Both the position numbers and the translations under genes were made by a program. A model generated the notes under the pieces. The model was not told the DNA's origin. It searched no databases and worked only from the letters and a program-made list of their open reading frames with translations. Below, one piece after another: positions 27,473 through 35,713 of a stretch of DNA of 64,000 bases. The stretch comes from Rhodospirillales bacterium (lineage in GTDB: Bacteria; Pseudomonadota; Alphaproteobacteria; Rhodospirillales; Defluviicoccaceae), in NCBI GenBank assembly GCA_007695045.1, contig REEP01000087.1, positions 83,618 through 147,617 on the forward strand, read 5' to 3'. Position 1 is the first letter of the stretch; every line of letters begins with the position of its first letter.

Positions 27473-29371
27473 TCAATGGATATTTTGCAGCGTCCGGCGA
27501 AGGCGATCGGGCGCCCCATGCGCACGAACCCGATGATCATTGCCAAGATCGATCATGGCCATGGGGGTCCCGTCCGCTCCGAAAGGCGACGGCCATGCCT
27601 GCGGGTCGGAAGCCCTGCCACCCATCAGGGCGGTGAAATCCAGCCGGCGATCCGGATCGGGATATGGCACCGCGGCTAGCAGTGCCCGGGTGTAGGGATG
27701 CACGGGCTCATGGAACAAGACCTCCCTTGGCGCCTCTTCCACCAGTTGCCCCGCGCACATGACCGCGATGCGGTCAGCCATGTAATCCACCACCGCAAGA
27801 TTATGCGAGATGAACAGGTAGGTGAGGCCGAGTTCCTTCTGCAGGTCCTTGAGCAGGTTGAGAATCTGGGCCTGAACGGAAACGTCGAGCGCGGATACCG
27901 GCTCATCGCAGATGAGCAGATCCGGTTGCAGGGCGAGGGATCGGGCGATGCCGATCCGCTGGCGCTGACCACCGGAGAAGCTGTGCGGATACCGGGACAG
28001 ATGGCGTGGGTCGAGCCCCACCACCCGCATCAGTTCGGACACCATTTCCCGGCGCCCCTCGGGGCTGCCGACGCCGTGGATCACCAGCGGTTCGGCGATG
28101 ATGTCAAACACCGTCATGCGCGGGTTGAGGGAGCCGAACGGATCCTGGAACACGTACTGAACCCGCCGGCGGAACGCCGCCAGATCACGGGGCCCGAGGG
28201 CGAGCACGTCGATCGGCCCGTCGTCGCCGTGGAAGATCACCCGGCCGGCATCCGGCATGACGGCCCGCATGACGATCTTGCTCACGGTGGTCTTGCCACA
28301 TCCGCTCTCCCCAACCAGACCGAGACATGAGCCGCGCGGCACGCGAAAGCTGACATCATCCACCGCCACGTTCTCTTCGGTCATGCCGGTGCGGAACAGG
28401 CCGACGCTCTTGCGGATACTGAACCGCTTGCAAATCCCGTCCGCCTCCAGAAGCGGCGTTCCCGCAGCGCGGGTGCTTCGCACCTTGGCCGCAAGCAGAT
28501 TGCCGGCCTGGTAACCGATTTCGCGCAGCGGCGTCAGCCGCTGACCGGGCTTCATGTCGAAATGCGGCACGGCATTGAGCAACGCTTTGGTGTAGGGATG
28601 ACGCGGAAAGCTGAAAAGATCCCGAAGCATGCCGCTTTCCATGACCCGGCCGTTGTACATCACCACCACTTCGCTGGCGACGTTGGCGACCACGCCGAGG
28701 TCATGGGTGATCAGCAGCAGGGCCATCCCCAGTTCCGCCTGCAGATCCTGGATCAACTTCAGGATCTGCGCCTGGATCGTGACGTCCAAGGCTGTGCTCG
28801 GTTCGTCCGCGATCAGCAGGGCCGGCCGGCAGATCAGGGCCATCGCGATCATTGCCCGCTGGCGCAGGCCGCCCGACAGTTCGAACGGATAGGTGTCGTA
28901 TCCCCGCTCCGGGTCGGGAAACCCGACCATGCGAAGCATCTCGATGGTGACGCGGCGCCCTTTCCACAGGCTCATGGTGCGATGCAGGTGCAGCGCCTCG
29001 CTGATCTGGTCGCCGATGGTGTGCAGCGGCGAGAAGGAGGTCATCGGCTCCTGAAACACCATCGAGATCCGGTTGCCGCGGATCGCGCGGAACCGAGCGC
29101 CAGCCGGATCCAGATGGGCCAAGTCGATGACGTCGCCTGGGCTGGCCGGGTCGCTGAGCAGGATCTCGCCGGCGGTGATGCTCGCTGTCCGCGGCAGAAT
29201 GCCGAGTATGGCCTGGGCGGTGACCGACTTGCCGGAGCCGGATTCGCCCACCAGAGCCACGGGCGACCCCGGCCGCACCCGGAACGACAGCCCGTCCACC
29301 GCGCGAATAACCCCCGCGCGGGTGTTAAACTCAACCCTGAGGTCGCGAACCTGCAACAGGTCCGTCACCAC
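27473..29371 (-). CDS. fused double ABC ATPase of the peptide-type importer (OppD-OppF-like)
   Basis: A 632-residue cytoplasmic protein with two complete nucleotide-binding domains. The first has Walker A GESGSGKS (about residue 39), signature [14 protein letters not shown] and Walker [13 protein letters not shown]. The second has [25 protein letters not shown] and [12 protein letters not shown]. Each ends with an oligopeptide/dipeptide C-terminal extension ([33 protein letters not shown]). All catalytic residues are intact. Two GTG codons (29371 and 29368) can serve as start; the second gives a GTGA overlap with the upstream gene. The binding-protein gene starts 19 bases after the stop. Confidence 0.95.
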   Translation of the reverse strand: MVTDLLQVRDLRVEFNTRAGVIRAVDGLSFRVRPGSPVALVGESGSGKSVTAQAILGILPRTASITAGEILLSDPASPGDVIDLAHLDPAGARFRAIRGNRISMVFQEPMTSFSPLHTIGDQISEALHLHRTMSLWKGRRVTIEMLRMVGFPDPERGYDTYPFELSGGLRQRAMIAMALICRPALLIADEPSTALDVTIQAQILKLIQDLQAELGMALLLITHDLGVVANVASEVVVMYNGRVMESGMLRDLFSFPRHPYTKALLNAVPHFDMKPGQRLTPLREIGYQAGNLLAAKVRSTRAAGTPLLEADGICKRFSIRKSVGLFRTGMTEENVAVDDVSFRVPRGSCLGLVGESGCGKTTVSKIVMRAVMPDAGRVIFHGDDGPIDVLALGPRDLAAFRRRVQYVFQDPFGSLNPRMTVFDIIAEPLVIHGVGSPEGRREMVSELMRVVGLDPRHLSRYPHSFSGGQRQRIGIARSLALQPDLLICDEPVSALDVSVQAQILNLLKDLQKELGLTYLFISHNLAVVDYMADRIAVMCAGQLVEEAPREVLFHEPVHPYTRALLAAVPYPDPDRRLDFTALMGGRASDPQAWPSPFGADGTPMAMIDLGNDHRVRAHGAPDRLRRTLQNIH

Positions 29372-29874
29372 CGGACCCCGTCGTGGTCCGCCGCCGGTTC
29401 GAGGCCCAGACGTTGCAGGTTGTGGGCGGTGGCGTGATCCAGGTTGAGCCCGTTACAGCGGGCAGCCGCCGACGCCCGGGCGGCTATCCGGTCGAAATCC
29501 TCCAGGCGGGAGTCGATGCAAAGACTGCCGCCGCCCCCTTTCAGCCGGAGTTGCAGCCACCCGCCGGAGCGGTCCCGGCGGGTGGAATAGTGGCAGAGGG
29601 TCAACCGCTTGATGTCCTGCCAGGCAAGAACACCCGGGCGCGTGCCCGGGCTCAGAGTACGAATCCCGGCATCGGTGATCTCCAGCCGGGTGACATGGCG
29701 CCGCACGGTGATCAAGGCATAAATCACGAACAGCACGGACGCGGCGGCCAGCAGCGCCGTCACCGGCGGCGCGGTTTCGCCGAACGCCAGCGGCAACCCG
29801 ACCAAGCCAAGGCCAAGGGTAGCACGCGCGTAGTCACCCGCCATGGCCCCGAAAGGATAGTGGTGCACGCTCAT
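29365..29874 (-). CDS. small membrane protein with PH-like domain
   Basis: A 169-residue protein. Two transmembrane helices lie at about residues 16-33 and 38-58 (LGLGLVGLPLAFG; VTALLAAASVLFVIYALITV). A soluble beta-rich part follows with RLEITDAGIRTL, VLAWQDIKRLTLCHYS and GGWLQLRLKGGGGSLCIDS, the layout of bacterial PH-like domains. It has no catalytic motif. ATG 29874 overlaps the deacetylase stop and its own stop overlaps the ATPase start, so it is translationally coupled on both sides. This physically ties the glycan genes to the transporter genes. I do not know a function. Confidence 0.7.
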   Translation of the reverse strand: MSVHHYPFGAMAGDYARATLGLGLVGLPLAFGETAPPVTALLAAASVLFVIYALITVRRHVTRLEITDAGIRTLSPGTRPGVLAWQDIKRLTLCHYSTRRDRSGGWLQLRLKGGGGSLCIDSRLEDFDRIAARASAAARCNGLNLDHATAHNLQRLGLEPAADHDGVRW

Positions 29875-30665
29875 CCGACGGCCTCCGCCGTGCGGCCCGG
29901 CATCAGGTTGTCGGGCCAGAACGCGATATCCGACCCCAGCCAGCGAACCGCCCGGTGGTTGCGGGTTACGTCCAGAAATCGGTCGATGAACCCCCAGCAA
30001 CCGTCGTCATGGAAGCCATGGTGGGTCATCAGCCCGGTCGGCTCGTCCGCGTCCACCGCACCCGCCCTGCGCGCGCGGAGATGATCAAGGACCTGATCCA
30101 GCGCTGTGGCGTCGCCGATGAAGCCGCCGCTGCCGTGCCAGTCCATGATATCCACATGCACGTTCACGCACCGGACGCCCGGCGCCGGATCGCGGCTGGG
30201 CCGTGGCCCCAGGGTCGAGACCGCATGGAGGCCGGCTTCCGGCAGATAGGCGACGAGGTCCGGGTCCATGCGGTTCCACGGCGCCACCAGCACCGGCAGG
30301 GCCCGTGGCAGGTCGGCGATGCGGAGCCAGCCCCGGGCCAGTTCGGCCAGCATCGCCGCGCGCGGGCGATGCGGCCCATACTCCTCCTGACGCACCCCTT
30401 CTGGCGCGTGGTTGGCATGGGCGAAACCATGTTGCAGGGCAAAAACCTGCCGGCATCCCGCCAGCAGCGGCGCCAGCGTCGCATCGGCATCGCGCGGGAT
30501 GACCGCGAGGGCCACCGGCACCTCGTGGCGTTGGCTCAGGTTCAGCAGATGCGCCAAGGCCGGCGTCTCCCGGGTGGCGTCGTCGTCCCGCCACCACAAC
30601 GTGGCGATCCGGCCGTCCGCCCGCCAAGCGTCCAGTTCGGCACCAAGATCGGCCCAATCTGCCAT
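29871..30665 (-). CDS. polysaccharide-deacetylase-like protein
   Basis: A 264-residue protein with a NodB-like fold. WWRDDDATRETPAL near residue 20 supplies the catalytic/metal Asp residues, FALQHGFAHANHAPEG near 80 the His motif, and LMTHHGFHDDGCW near 220 a C-terminal His-rich segment. Others of this type are found beside glycosyltransferase genes. It could remove an acetyl group from a lipid-linked sugar or act on another amide. The ATG at 30665 follows the stop of the GT28-like gene by four bases. A longer in-frame start at 30743 would overlap that gene and is rejected. Confidence 0.8.
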   Translation of the reverse strand: MADWADLGAELDAWRADGRIATLWWRDDDATRETPALAHLLNLSQRHEVPVALAVIPRDADATLAPLLAGCRQVFALQHGFAHANHAPEGVRQEEYGPHRPRAAMLAELARGWLRIADLPRALPVLVAPWNRMDPDLVAYLPEAGLHAVSTLGPRPSRDPAPGVRCVNVHVDIMDWHGSGGFIGDATALDQVLDHLRARRAGAVDADEPTGLMTHHGFHDDGCWGFIDRFLDVTRNHRAVRWLGSDIAFWPDNLMPGRTAEAVG

Positions 30666-30669
30666 CGCC

Positions 30670-31839
30670 TTACGTCTCCCGACCGGGGCACAGCGCAACG
30701 ATCTCACGCGCCGTGGCGTTGCCGCCATCCAGGTCCACCGCAATCTTGGCCGGCGGCCGCTCCAGGGCCACGTTGACCGCCGCCGCCAAGCTTTCGGGTG
30801 TCAGCGCCGTCGGCTCCACCAGAGTCACCACGCCCTTGTCCGCCAGCACCCGGGCCCGAAACGCCTGCTCCGTCTCATGACCGTCGCCAAAGGGTACGAT
30901 CACCGCCGGCACTGCCGCCCGCAACACGTCCAGGACGGTATTGTACCCGCCCTGCGAGATGGAGAGAACGGCGTTGCCGAGCAGCGTCGGCAGGTCGGAG
31001 CGCCAGCGCTCGACGATTACCCCGGGCGGCGGGTCGAACACCAAGTCCGCATACACCGTCTCGGGCAGGCCCGTACCGCAGATAAACCGCCACGGCAGCC
31101 CGACCGCGCGGGACAACGGCCGCGCCGCCAAGGCCGCGCGCAGCAGCGGTTCGCCCACCGCGCCGCCACCTGCCGACACGATCACTTCTCCGCGACCGCT
31201 CTCCAGGCCCGGGGGCGGCGGGTCCTGCCGGGGCTCCGCCGCGTAGCCGGTGTAGCCGATCAGGTCGGCGATCTCGCGCGCCTCCGGGAACGAGGCCTCC
31301 AGCGGGATCAACGCCGGATCGCCATGCACGAGGACCCGCTGGAACCAGGACCGCGCCAGCGCCACCATCTCCCGGCTGCGTTCCGGATCGCTCTTGCGCA
31401 CCAGAACGTCGCGCAGGGAACAGACCACCGCAGGCCGCGGCGACGCCACCCGCGCCGCCGCCAGGAGCGGCATCAGCTCGAACCGAAAGGCGCGGCGGCC
31501 GAACGGAAACTGCTCGATCAACAGCACGTGCGGCCGAATGCTGGCGAACTCGTCCAGCAGGCGGGCGGTGCGCGCCTCCTTGATGGACTCATCCATGGGC
31601 ACGCCGTGCTCGTCGACCAGAGATCTGAAACTCGCATCAGTGGCGCGGATCGGCGGCAGAGCAATACGGGCGCAGCCGTCGAACGCGATCCCCGGCACGG
31701 CGGGGCCGCCCAGCACCACCCACACCTCGAGGCCATGCGCCGCCATCGCCCGGGCGAGCACGGCCGCCCGCTTGAGGTGCCCGATGCCCAGCAAATGCTG
31801 GGCATAGAACATCACCCGCCCGGTCATCTGTCCAGTCAT
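30670..31839 (-). CDS. MurG/GT28-like glycosyltransferase
   Basis: A 389-residue GT-B protein. The N-terminus MFYAQHLLGIGHLKRAAVLA matches the GIGH acceptor-site loop of MurG/GT28-like proteins. The C-terminal domain has VIVSAGGGAVGEPLLRAAL and SISQGGYNTVLDVLRAAVPAVIVPFGDGHETEQAFRA split by a glycine-rich turn; the last stretch is the donor-sugar site of the family. The ATG at 31839 overlaps the upstream stop (ATGA). A second, similar protein is encoded at 34200-35429. The pair probably transfers sugars to a lipid acceptor at the inner membrane. It is distinct from the cell-wall MurG, which would normally be in the dcw cluster. Confidence 0.82.
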   Translation of the reverse strand: MTGQMTGRVMFYAQHLLGIGHLKRAAVLARAMAAHGLEVWVVLGGPAVPGIAFDGCARIALPPIRATDASFRSLVDEHGVPMDESIKEARTARLLDEFASIRPHVLLIEQFPFGRRAFRFELMPLLAAARVASPRPAVVCSLRDVLVRKSDPERSREMVALARSWFQRVLVHGDPALIPLEASFPEAREIADLIGYTGYAAEPRQDPPPPGLESGRGEVIVSAGGGAVGEPLLRAALAARPLSRAVGLPWRFICGTGLPETVYADLVFDPPPGVIVERWRSDLPTLLGNAVLSISQGGYNTVLDVLRAAVPAVIVPFGDGHETEQAFRARVLADKGVVTLVEPTALTPESLAAAVNVALERPPAKIAVDLDGGNATAREIVALCPGRET

Positions 31840-32957
31840 GCCGGCACCTGCGGTGTTGTTAACGCACGCAGCACCGTATCGAGGCGCCGCGCCGCCACCG
31901 GCAGATCGTGGTGGCGGCGCACCCGTTCCCAAGCCGTCCGTCCCATGGCCCGGCGGCCGGCGGGATCGTCCAGAAGCCGGCTTACGGCTTCGGCGAACAC
32001 CTCAGGATCGCCGACGGGCACAAGAATACCGGTCGCACCATCCGCCACCACGTCCGGCACGCCGCCGTTGCGGCCCGCCACCACCGGCACACCGGCTGCT
32101 TGTGCTTCCAGCAGAGCCAGACCGTACGCCTCGTTGACCGCGGGCCAGACGAACAGGTCGGCATCGGCCAGCACCCCCGGCAGGTCAGACGGACTCGTCT
32201 GGCCCCGCCATTGGACGCGCCCGGCGACAGGCTCGAAGGCCGCTGCCACGGCCGCGCGGGCGGCCCCGTCACCCACCACCGTCAGCCGCCACGGACGATC
32301 CCGCAGACGGGCTAGCGCCCGGCCCAGCACTCGGTAGGACGCGAGCTTGTCCCCCGGGCGCATCATCGCCACCGCGACCAAGTGGGGTGTCGCCACCGTC
32401 GGGACGCGTACGCGTGCCGCCGCCAGGAACGGTTCGGCATCGATGAACGGGGTGAGAAAGGCCAGCCGCTCCGGGTCCCCGATCAGCATCCTCAGGCAGG
32501 GGAGGTCGGCGCTGTTGAGCGCGATCACCCGGTCCGCGTCGGCGATCGCACCCCCCGCCGCAGCGTGACCGTGAGCCCAGGGCCCGAGCGCTTGTTTCGG
32601 TGCGTGCGAGGCCTCGGCCACCACGTAAGGAATGCCGAGCCGCCGGCTCACCACCGGCCCCAGCCAGTCCGGCGCCTTGTGGTACACATGATACGTGAAC
32701 CAGAGTTCGGGACGTCGGCAGGCCGGTCGTGTTGCCATATGGCGGATGACGCGCCCGGCCAGTGCCTCGCCGAGCCGGGCCACACGGCGCTGGCGGTCGG
32801 CATCGCCGCGCCGATCATAACTGGTGAACGTTGAGGCCAGCGCGACCGTGTGACCGCCGTATCGCAGCGCCTGCATCAACAGCCGCGCCATGGTGCGGTC
32901 GCCGGACGGCACCGGGTGGTGCGGCGGCTTCATCGGCGCATAGAAGGCGACGCGCAT
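31836..32957 (-). CDS. GT4 family glycosyltransferase
   Basis: A 373-residue GT-B enzyme starting MRVAFYAPMKPPHHPVPSG. The N-terminal domain has SGDRTMARLLMQALR; the C-terminal domain has AVAMMRPGDKLASYRVLGRAL and the E-x7-E motif NEAYGLALLEAQAAGVPVVAG. Its start lies inside the end of the preceding GT4 gene (28-base overlap) and its stop overlaps the next ATG. A longer open frame to 33431 in the same phase is a shadow of the preceding gene. Donor and acceptor are unknown. Confidence 0.88.
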   Translation of the reverse strand: MRVAFYAPMKPPHHPVPSGDRTMARLLMQALRYGGHTVALASTFTSYDRRGDADRQRRVARLGEALAGRVIRHMATRPACRRPELWFTYHVYHKAPDWLGPVVSRRLGIPYVVAEASHAPKQALGPWAHGHAAAGGAIADADRVIALNSADLPCLRMLIGDPERLAFLTPFIDAEPFLAAARVRVPTVATPHLVAVAMMRPGDKLASYRVLGRALARLRDRPWRLTVVGDGAARAAVAAAFEPVAGRVQWRGQTSPSDLPGVLADADLFVWPAVNEAYGLALLEAQAAGVPVVAGRNGGVPDVVADGATGILVPVGDPEVFAEAVSRLLDDPAGRRAMGRTAWERVRRHHDLPVAARRLDTVLRALTTPQVPA

Positions 32958-34198
32958 TGCTCTGGTTCCGCGTGAGGCAGCCCGAACCGGGCCGCGAGTT
33001 GGCCGATCCCCCGCTCGAACGGAAAGTGCTGTCGTACCCGCGCCATCCCCGCCGCGCCGAGACGGGCCCTGAGCGCCGGCGTCCGGATCAGGCGTTCCAA
33101 AGCCGTAGCCAGAGCCGTCGGATCGTCGGGCGGCACCAGCAGCCCCGTTTCCCCGGCCTGGATCAGCTCCGGGATCGCCGCAACCCGGCTTGCCACACAC
33201 GCGAGGCCCTGGCTTTGCGCCTCCATCAGGACGTTGGGAAGCCCGTCCCGATCGCCGTCGGCGGCAACCCGGGACGCGAGAACGAACACGTCGGCGGCCC
33301 GATAGCGGGCGAGCACCTTTTCCTGCGGCAGAGCGCCCACCCACTGGATATGGTGCGCGATTCCTGCCGCGCCGGCCAGTTCCCGTAACGATTTCAGGAG
33401 CGAACCGTCGCCCACGTGGATAAACCGCCAAGCCAGGCCCGATGGCAGCGCCGCCAGAGCCTTGACCACAACATCATATCCTTTCTTCTCCACCGCCCGC
33501 CCCACCGAGAGCAGGGTCACGGGGTCGTTCGGATCGCCGCCGTCCCGGAACGAGAGCGGGCGCACCGGCAACGGGAACCGACCGAGGTCGAGGCCGTGGT
33601 AGACAAGGCTGATCCGTGCCGGATCCGGCGCCAGCCCGGCGAGGTGATCGGCATTGTAGCGCGAACAGGTCACCAGCCAGCGGCAGTCCCGGAGTTTCTC
33701 CCGCTTCTCCCATTCAGGGATCGTCCACACGTCCTTGGCGTGGGCGGAAACGCTCCACGGCAGGCCCAGGATCATCGCTGCATAGCGCGTCACGGACGCC
33801 GGTGTGTGCAGGAAGTGGGCGTGCAGCCAGCCCACGTCCGCCGGCATCTCATGGGCCAGAACCAGCGCCTGGCCGAACCGGCGGATCCGGTTGCGGCCGG
33901 GATCGCGCCGCAAATCCCGGAGCCAGACGTCCCGGGCCCGTCGGTAGCCGGGCCGCCGGCGCACGGCCCACCACGCCCGCAGAACCCGCACCGGCTGCTC
34001 GTGCAGATACTCCGGCAGATAGCTGACCGGCGCCAGGATCTCCCGATGCACCGGGTGCACGGCCGGATCGGTGGGACGCCGGAGCGAGAACAGGCGCATC
34101 GCCATCCCGCGTCGCTCCAGACCCCGAATCTCCTGCGCGATGAACGTCTCGGACAGGCGCGGATAGCCCTTCAGGACAACGGCAACGACAGCGTCCAC
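32930..34198 (-). CDS. GT4 family glycosyltransferase
   Basis: A 422-residue enzyme. VLKGYPRLSETFIAQEIRGL at the N-terminus is the hallmark of colanic-acid-type GT4 glycosyltransferases. LHAHFLHTPASVTRYAA follows near residue 125. The C-terminal domain has LLSVGRAVEKKGYDVVVKAL, IQWVGALPQEKV and DGLPNVLMEAQSQGLACVAS, in which Asp replaces the first Glu of E-x7-E, as usual for this subfamily. The start is GTG 34198, one base after the upstream stop. It sits between the first GT28-like gene and a second GT4. Confidence 0.9.
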   Translation of the reverse strand: MDAVVAVVLKGYPRLSETFIAQEIRGLERRGMAMRLFSLRRPTDPAVHPVHREILAPVSYLPEYLHEQPVRVLRAWWAVRRRPGYRRARDVWLRDLRRDPGRNRIRRFGQALVLAHEMPADVGWLHAHFLHTPASVTRYAAMILGLPWSVSAHAKDVWTIPEWEKREKLRDCRWLVTCSRYNADHLAGLAPDPARISLVYHGLDLGRFPLPVRPLSFRDGGDPNDPVTLLSVGRAVEKKGYDVVVKALAALPSGLAWRFIHVGDGSLLKSLRELAGAAGIAHHIQWVGALPQEKVLARYRAADVFVLASRVAADGDRDGLPNVLMEAQSQGLACVASRVAAIPELIQAGETGLLVPPDDPTALATALERLIRTPALRARLGAAGMARVRQHFPFERGIGQLAARFGLPHAEPEQCASPSMRR

Positions 34199-34199
34199 G

Positions 34200-35429
34200 T
34201 CACCTCGTCGCGGTCATGGGCGGCGCCGTCTCGGCGGCGGCATCGGGCGAAAACAGCAGACGCCTGGTCATCTCGTTGATCACCTCGAGGCCGTCCAGAA
34301 GGCCGGGAATGCGCACCTCGGACGGCCGCGGCTGGTGCACCAGGTTACGGATTGCAGCGGCCATCACCGCGGCATCGCGCCGCTTGTCCACCGCCAGCAT
34401 GCGCACCAGGCCGAGGGCCTGTGCCCGGGACGCCCGGATGAACTGCTCCGCCCGCGGCACCGACCGTGGCATGATCAAAGCCGGCTTGTCGAACGACAGG
34501 ATCTCGCAAAAGGTGTTGTAGCCGCCCATGGCGACGATGCCGGCCGCATCCGCGATCAGGCTCTCGACATGAGCATCGAACACGATCGTCTGGACCCGGC
34601 CGCCGAGCCGGGCGGCGCGCTCGATGAACGTCGCTTGGTCGCTGGAGCGCATGAACGGGCCTAGGACGATCAGGGCCGGATGCTCGATCCCGGGATCGTG
34701 TTCATAGGCGCGCAGGACCCAGTCCACCACCTCGGCGCCATCGCCGCCGCCGCCGGTGGTCACGAGAATGTACGGCCGCCCGGCCAGGGATGCGAGTGGA
34801 CGCGTCGGCCGCTCGACCGGCGACACCGACCGCCTCAGATAGCCGGTGTAGCGAACCTTGCCGATGACATGGGGGGGCAGCGGCAATCCCTGCAGCGGAT
34901 TGCACACCGCCGGCAGGCCATAGACCCAGAGGTGGTCGTAGAAATCGGTGAGAGCGGGCAGCGCGTTCTTGCGTTGCCATTCCTCTGCCAGTACCCGCGG
35001 ATCATCCATCACATCACGCAGGCCGAGTACCAGTGGCGTGCCGTTCGCCTTCAGCATGGCCAGGGTATCGCGCACCTCGCCGCGCAAGCCCCAAGGTTCC
35101 TTGTCCACCAGGAAGATGTCGGGCGCGAAGGTTTCCGCCGTGTGCTGAATGATGGACGCGCGCAGGTGCAGAGTCTCGTCGATGCCGATATCCAGGCTCA
35201 ACGGCTCATAGTCGCCGTGGCGGAGCTTGATCACGCCGGGTATCCGCACGAAATCCACACGATTGCGAAACCCGAAGCTGCCGATGATCGGCGAACCGGA
35301 GAGAATCAGGACCGACAAGTCTTTCTGGGCGCCGACCAGGGCATGGGCGATCGCCCGGCACCGGCGCAGGTGGCCGAGGCCGAACGAATCGTGGCTGTAA
35401 ATCAGAAGCCTTGGGTGCTCCTGCCGCAT
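34200..35429 (-). CDS. MurG/GT28-like glycosyltransferase, first gene of the ten-gene unit
   Basis: A 409-residue GT-B protein. LIYSHDSFGLGHLRRCRAIA at the N-terminus holds the GLGH acceptor loop. The middle has DIFLVDKEPWGLRGEVRDTL and VLGLRDVMDDPRVL. The C-terminal domain has ILVTTGGGGDGAEVVDWVL and VAMGGYNTFCEILSFDKPALIMPR, the donor site of MurG-like enzymes. It is similar in plan to the protein at 30670-31839, so the two may act in sequence on the same acceptor. It is the first gene of the leftward unit and is divergent from the FkbH-like gene across a 284-base region. Confidence 0.82.
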   Translation of the reverse strand: MRQEHPRLLIYSHDSFGLGHLRRCRAIAHALVGAQKDLSVLILSGSPIIGSFGFRNRVDFVRIPGVIKLRHGDYEPLSLDIGIDETLHLRASIIQHTAETFAPDIFLVDKEPWGLRGEVRDTLAMLKANGTPLVLGLRDVMDDPRVLAEEWQRKNALPALTDFYDHLWVYGLPAVCNPLQGLPLPPHVIGKVRYTGYLRRSVSPVERPTRPLASLAGRPYILVTTGGGGDGAEVVDWVLRAYEHDPGIEHPALIVLGPFMRSSDQATFIERAARLGGRVQTIVFDAHVESLIADAAGIVAMGGYNTFCEILSFDKPALIMPRSVPRAEQFIRASRAQALGLVRMLAVDKRRDAAVMAAAIRNLVHQPRPSEVRIPGLLDGLEVINEMTRRLLFSPDAAAETAPPMTATR

Positions 35430-35713
35430 TGCGGTCCTCGTGTCTCGCCCCTCTCGGGTTCAGCGGATTCAGCGGAGTATGCCCTCGCAGTGCATGCCAA
35501 GCCACGGTGTGGCGATCAACTTGGCGCGAGGCCCGCTGCACACCCTCATGATGGTAACAACATACGCTTGATTGGAAAGGGGGCCGCACGCCATGAGTTC
35601 GTCATCGCCCCTTTTTTCCACGGTTGGCTTGGGATACGGCAGTCAGGGTGGCCACCTAGCGAAGCAACCGTCGCACGGCACGCCTGCGCACGAACAGGAA
35701 ATTTTGAATCGCG
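35430..35713. promoter_or_regulatory. divergent regulatory region between the glycan/ABC unit and the FkbH/ABC unit
   Basis: 284 bases with no gene between start codons of opposite strands. Both multi-gene units must be transcribed from here. The stretch has an AT-richer part (about 35545-35580 and 35690-35715) suited to promoters, but no clear -35/-10 pair or palindrome was found by eye. Confidence 0.45.

Noticed and set aside
30412..32337. A 641-codon open frame on the plus strand
   Set aside because: Antisense to the deacetylase and two glycosyltransferase genes, with composition of a shadow frame.
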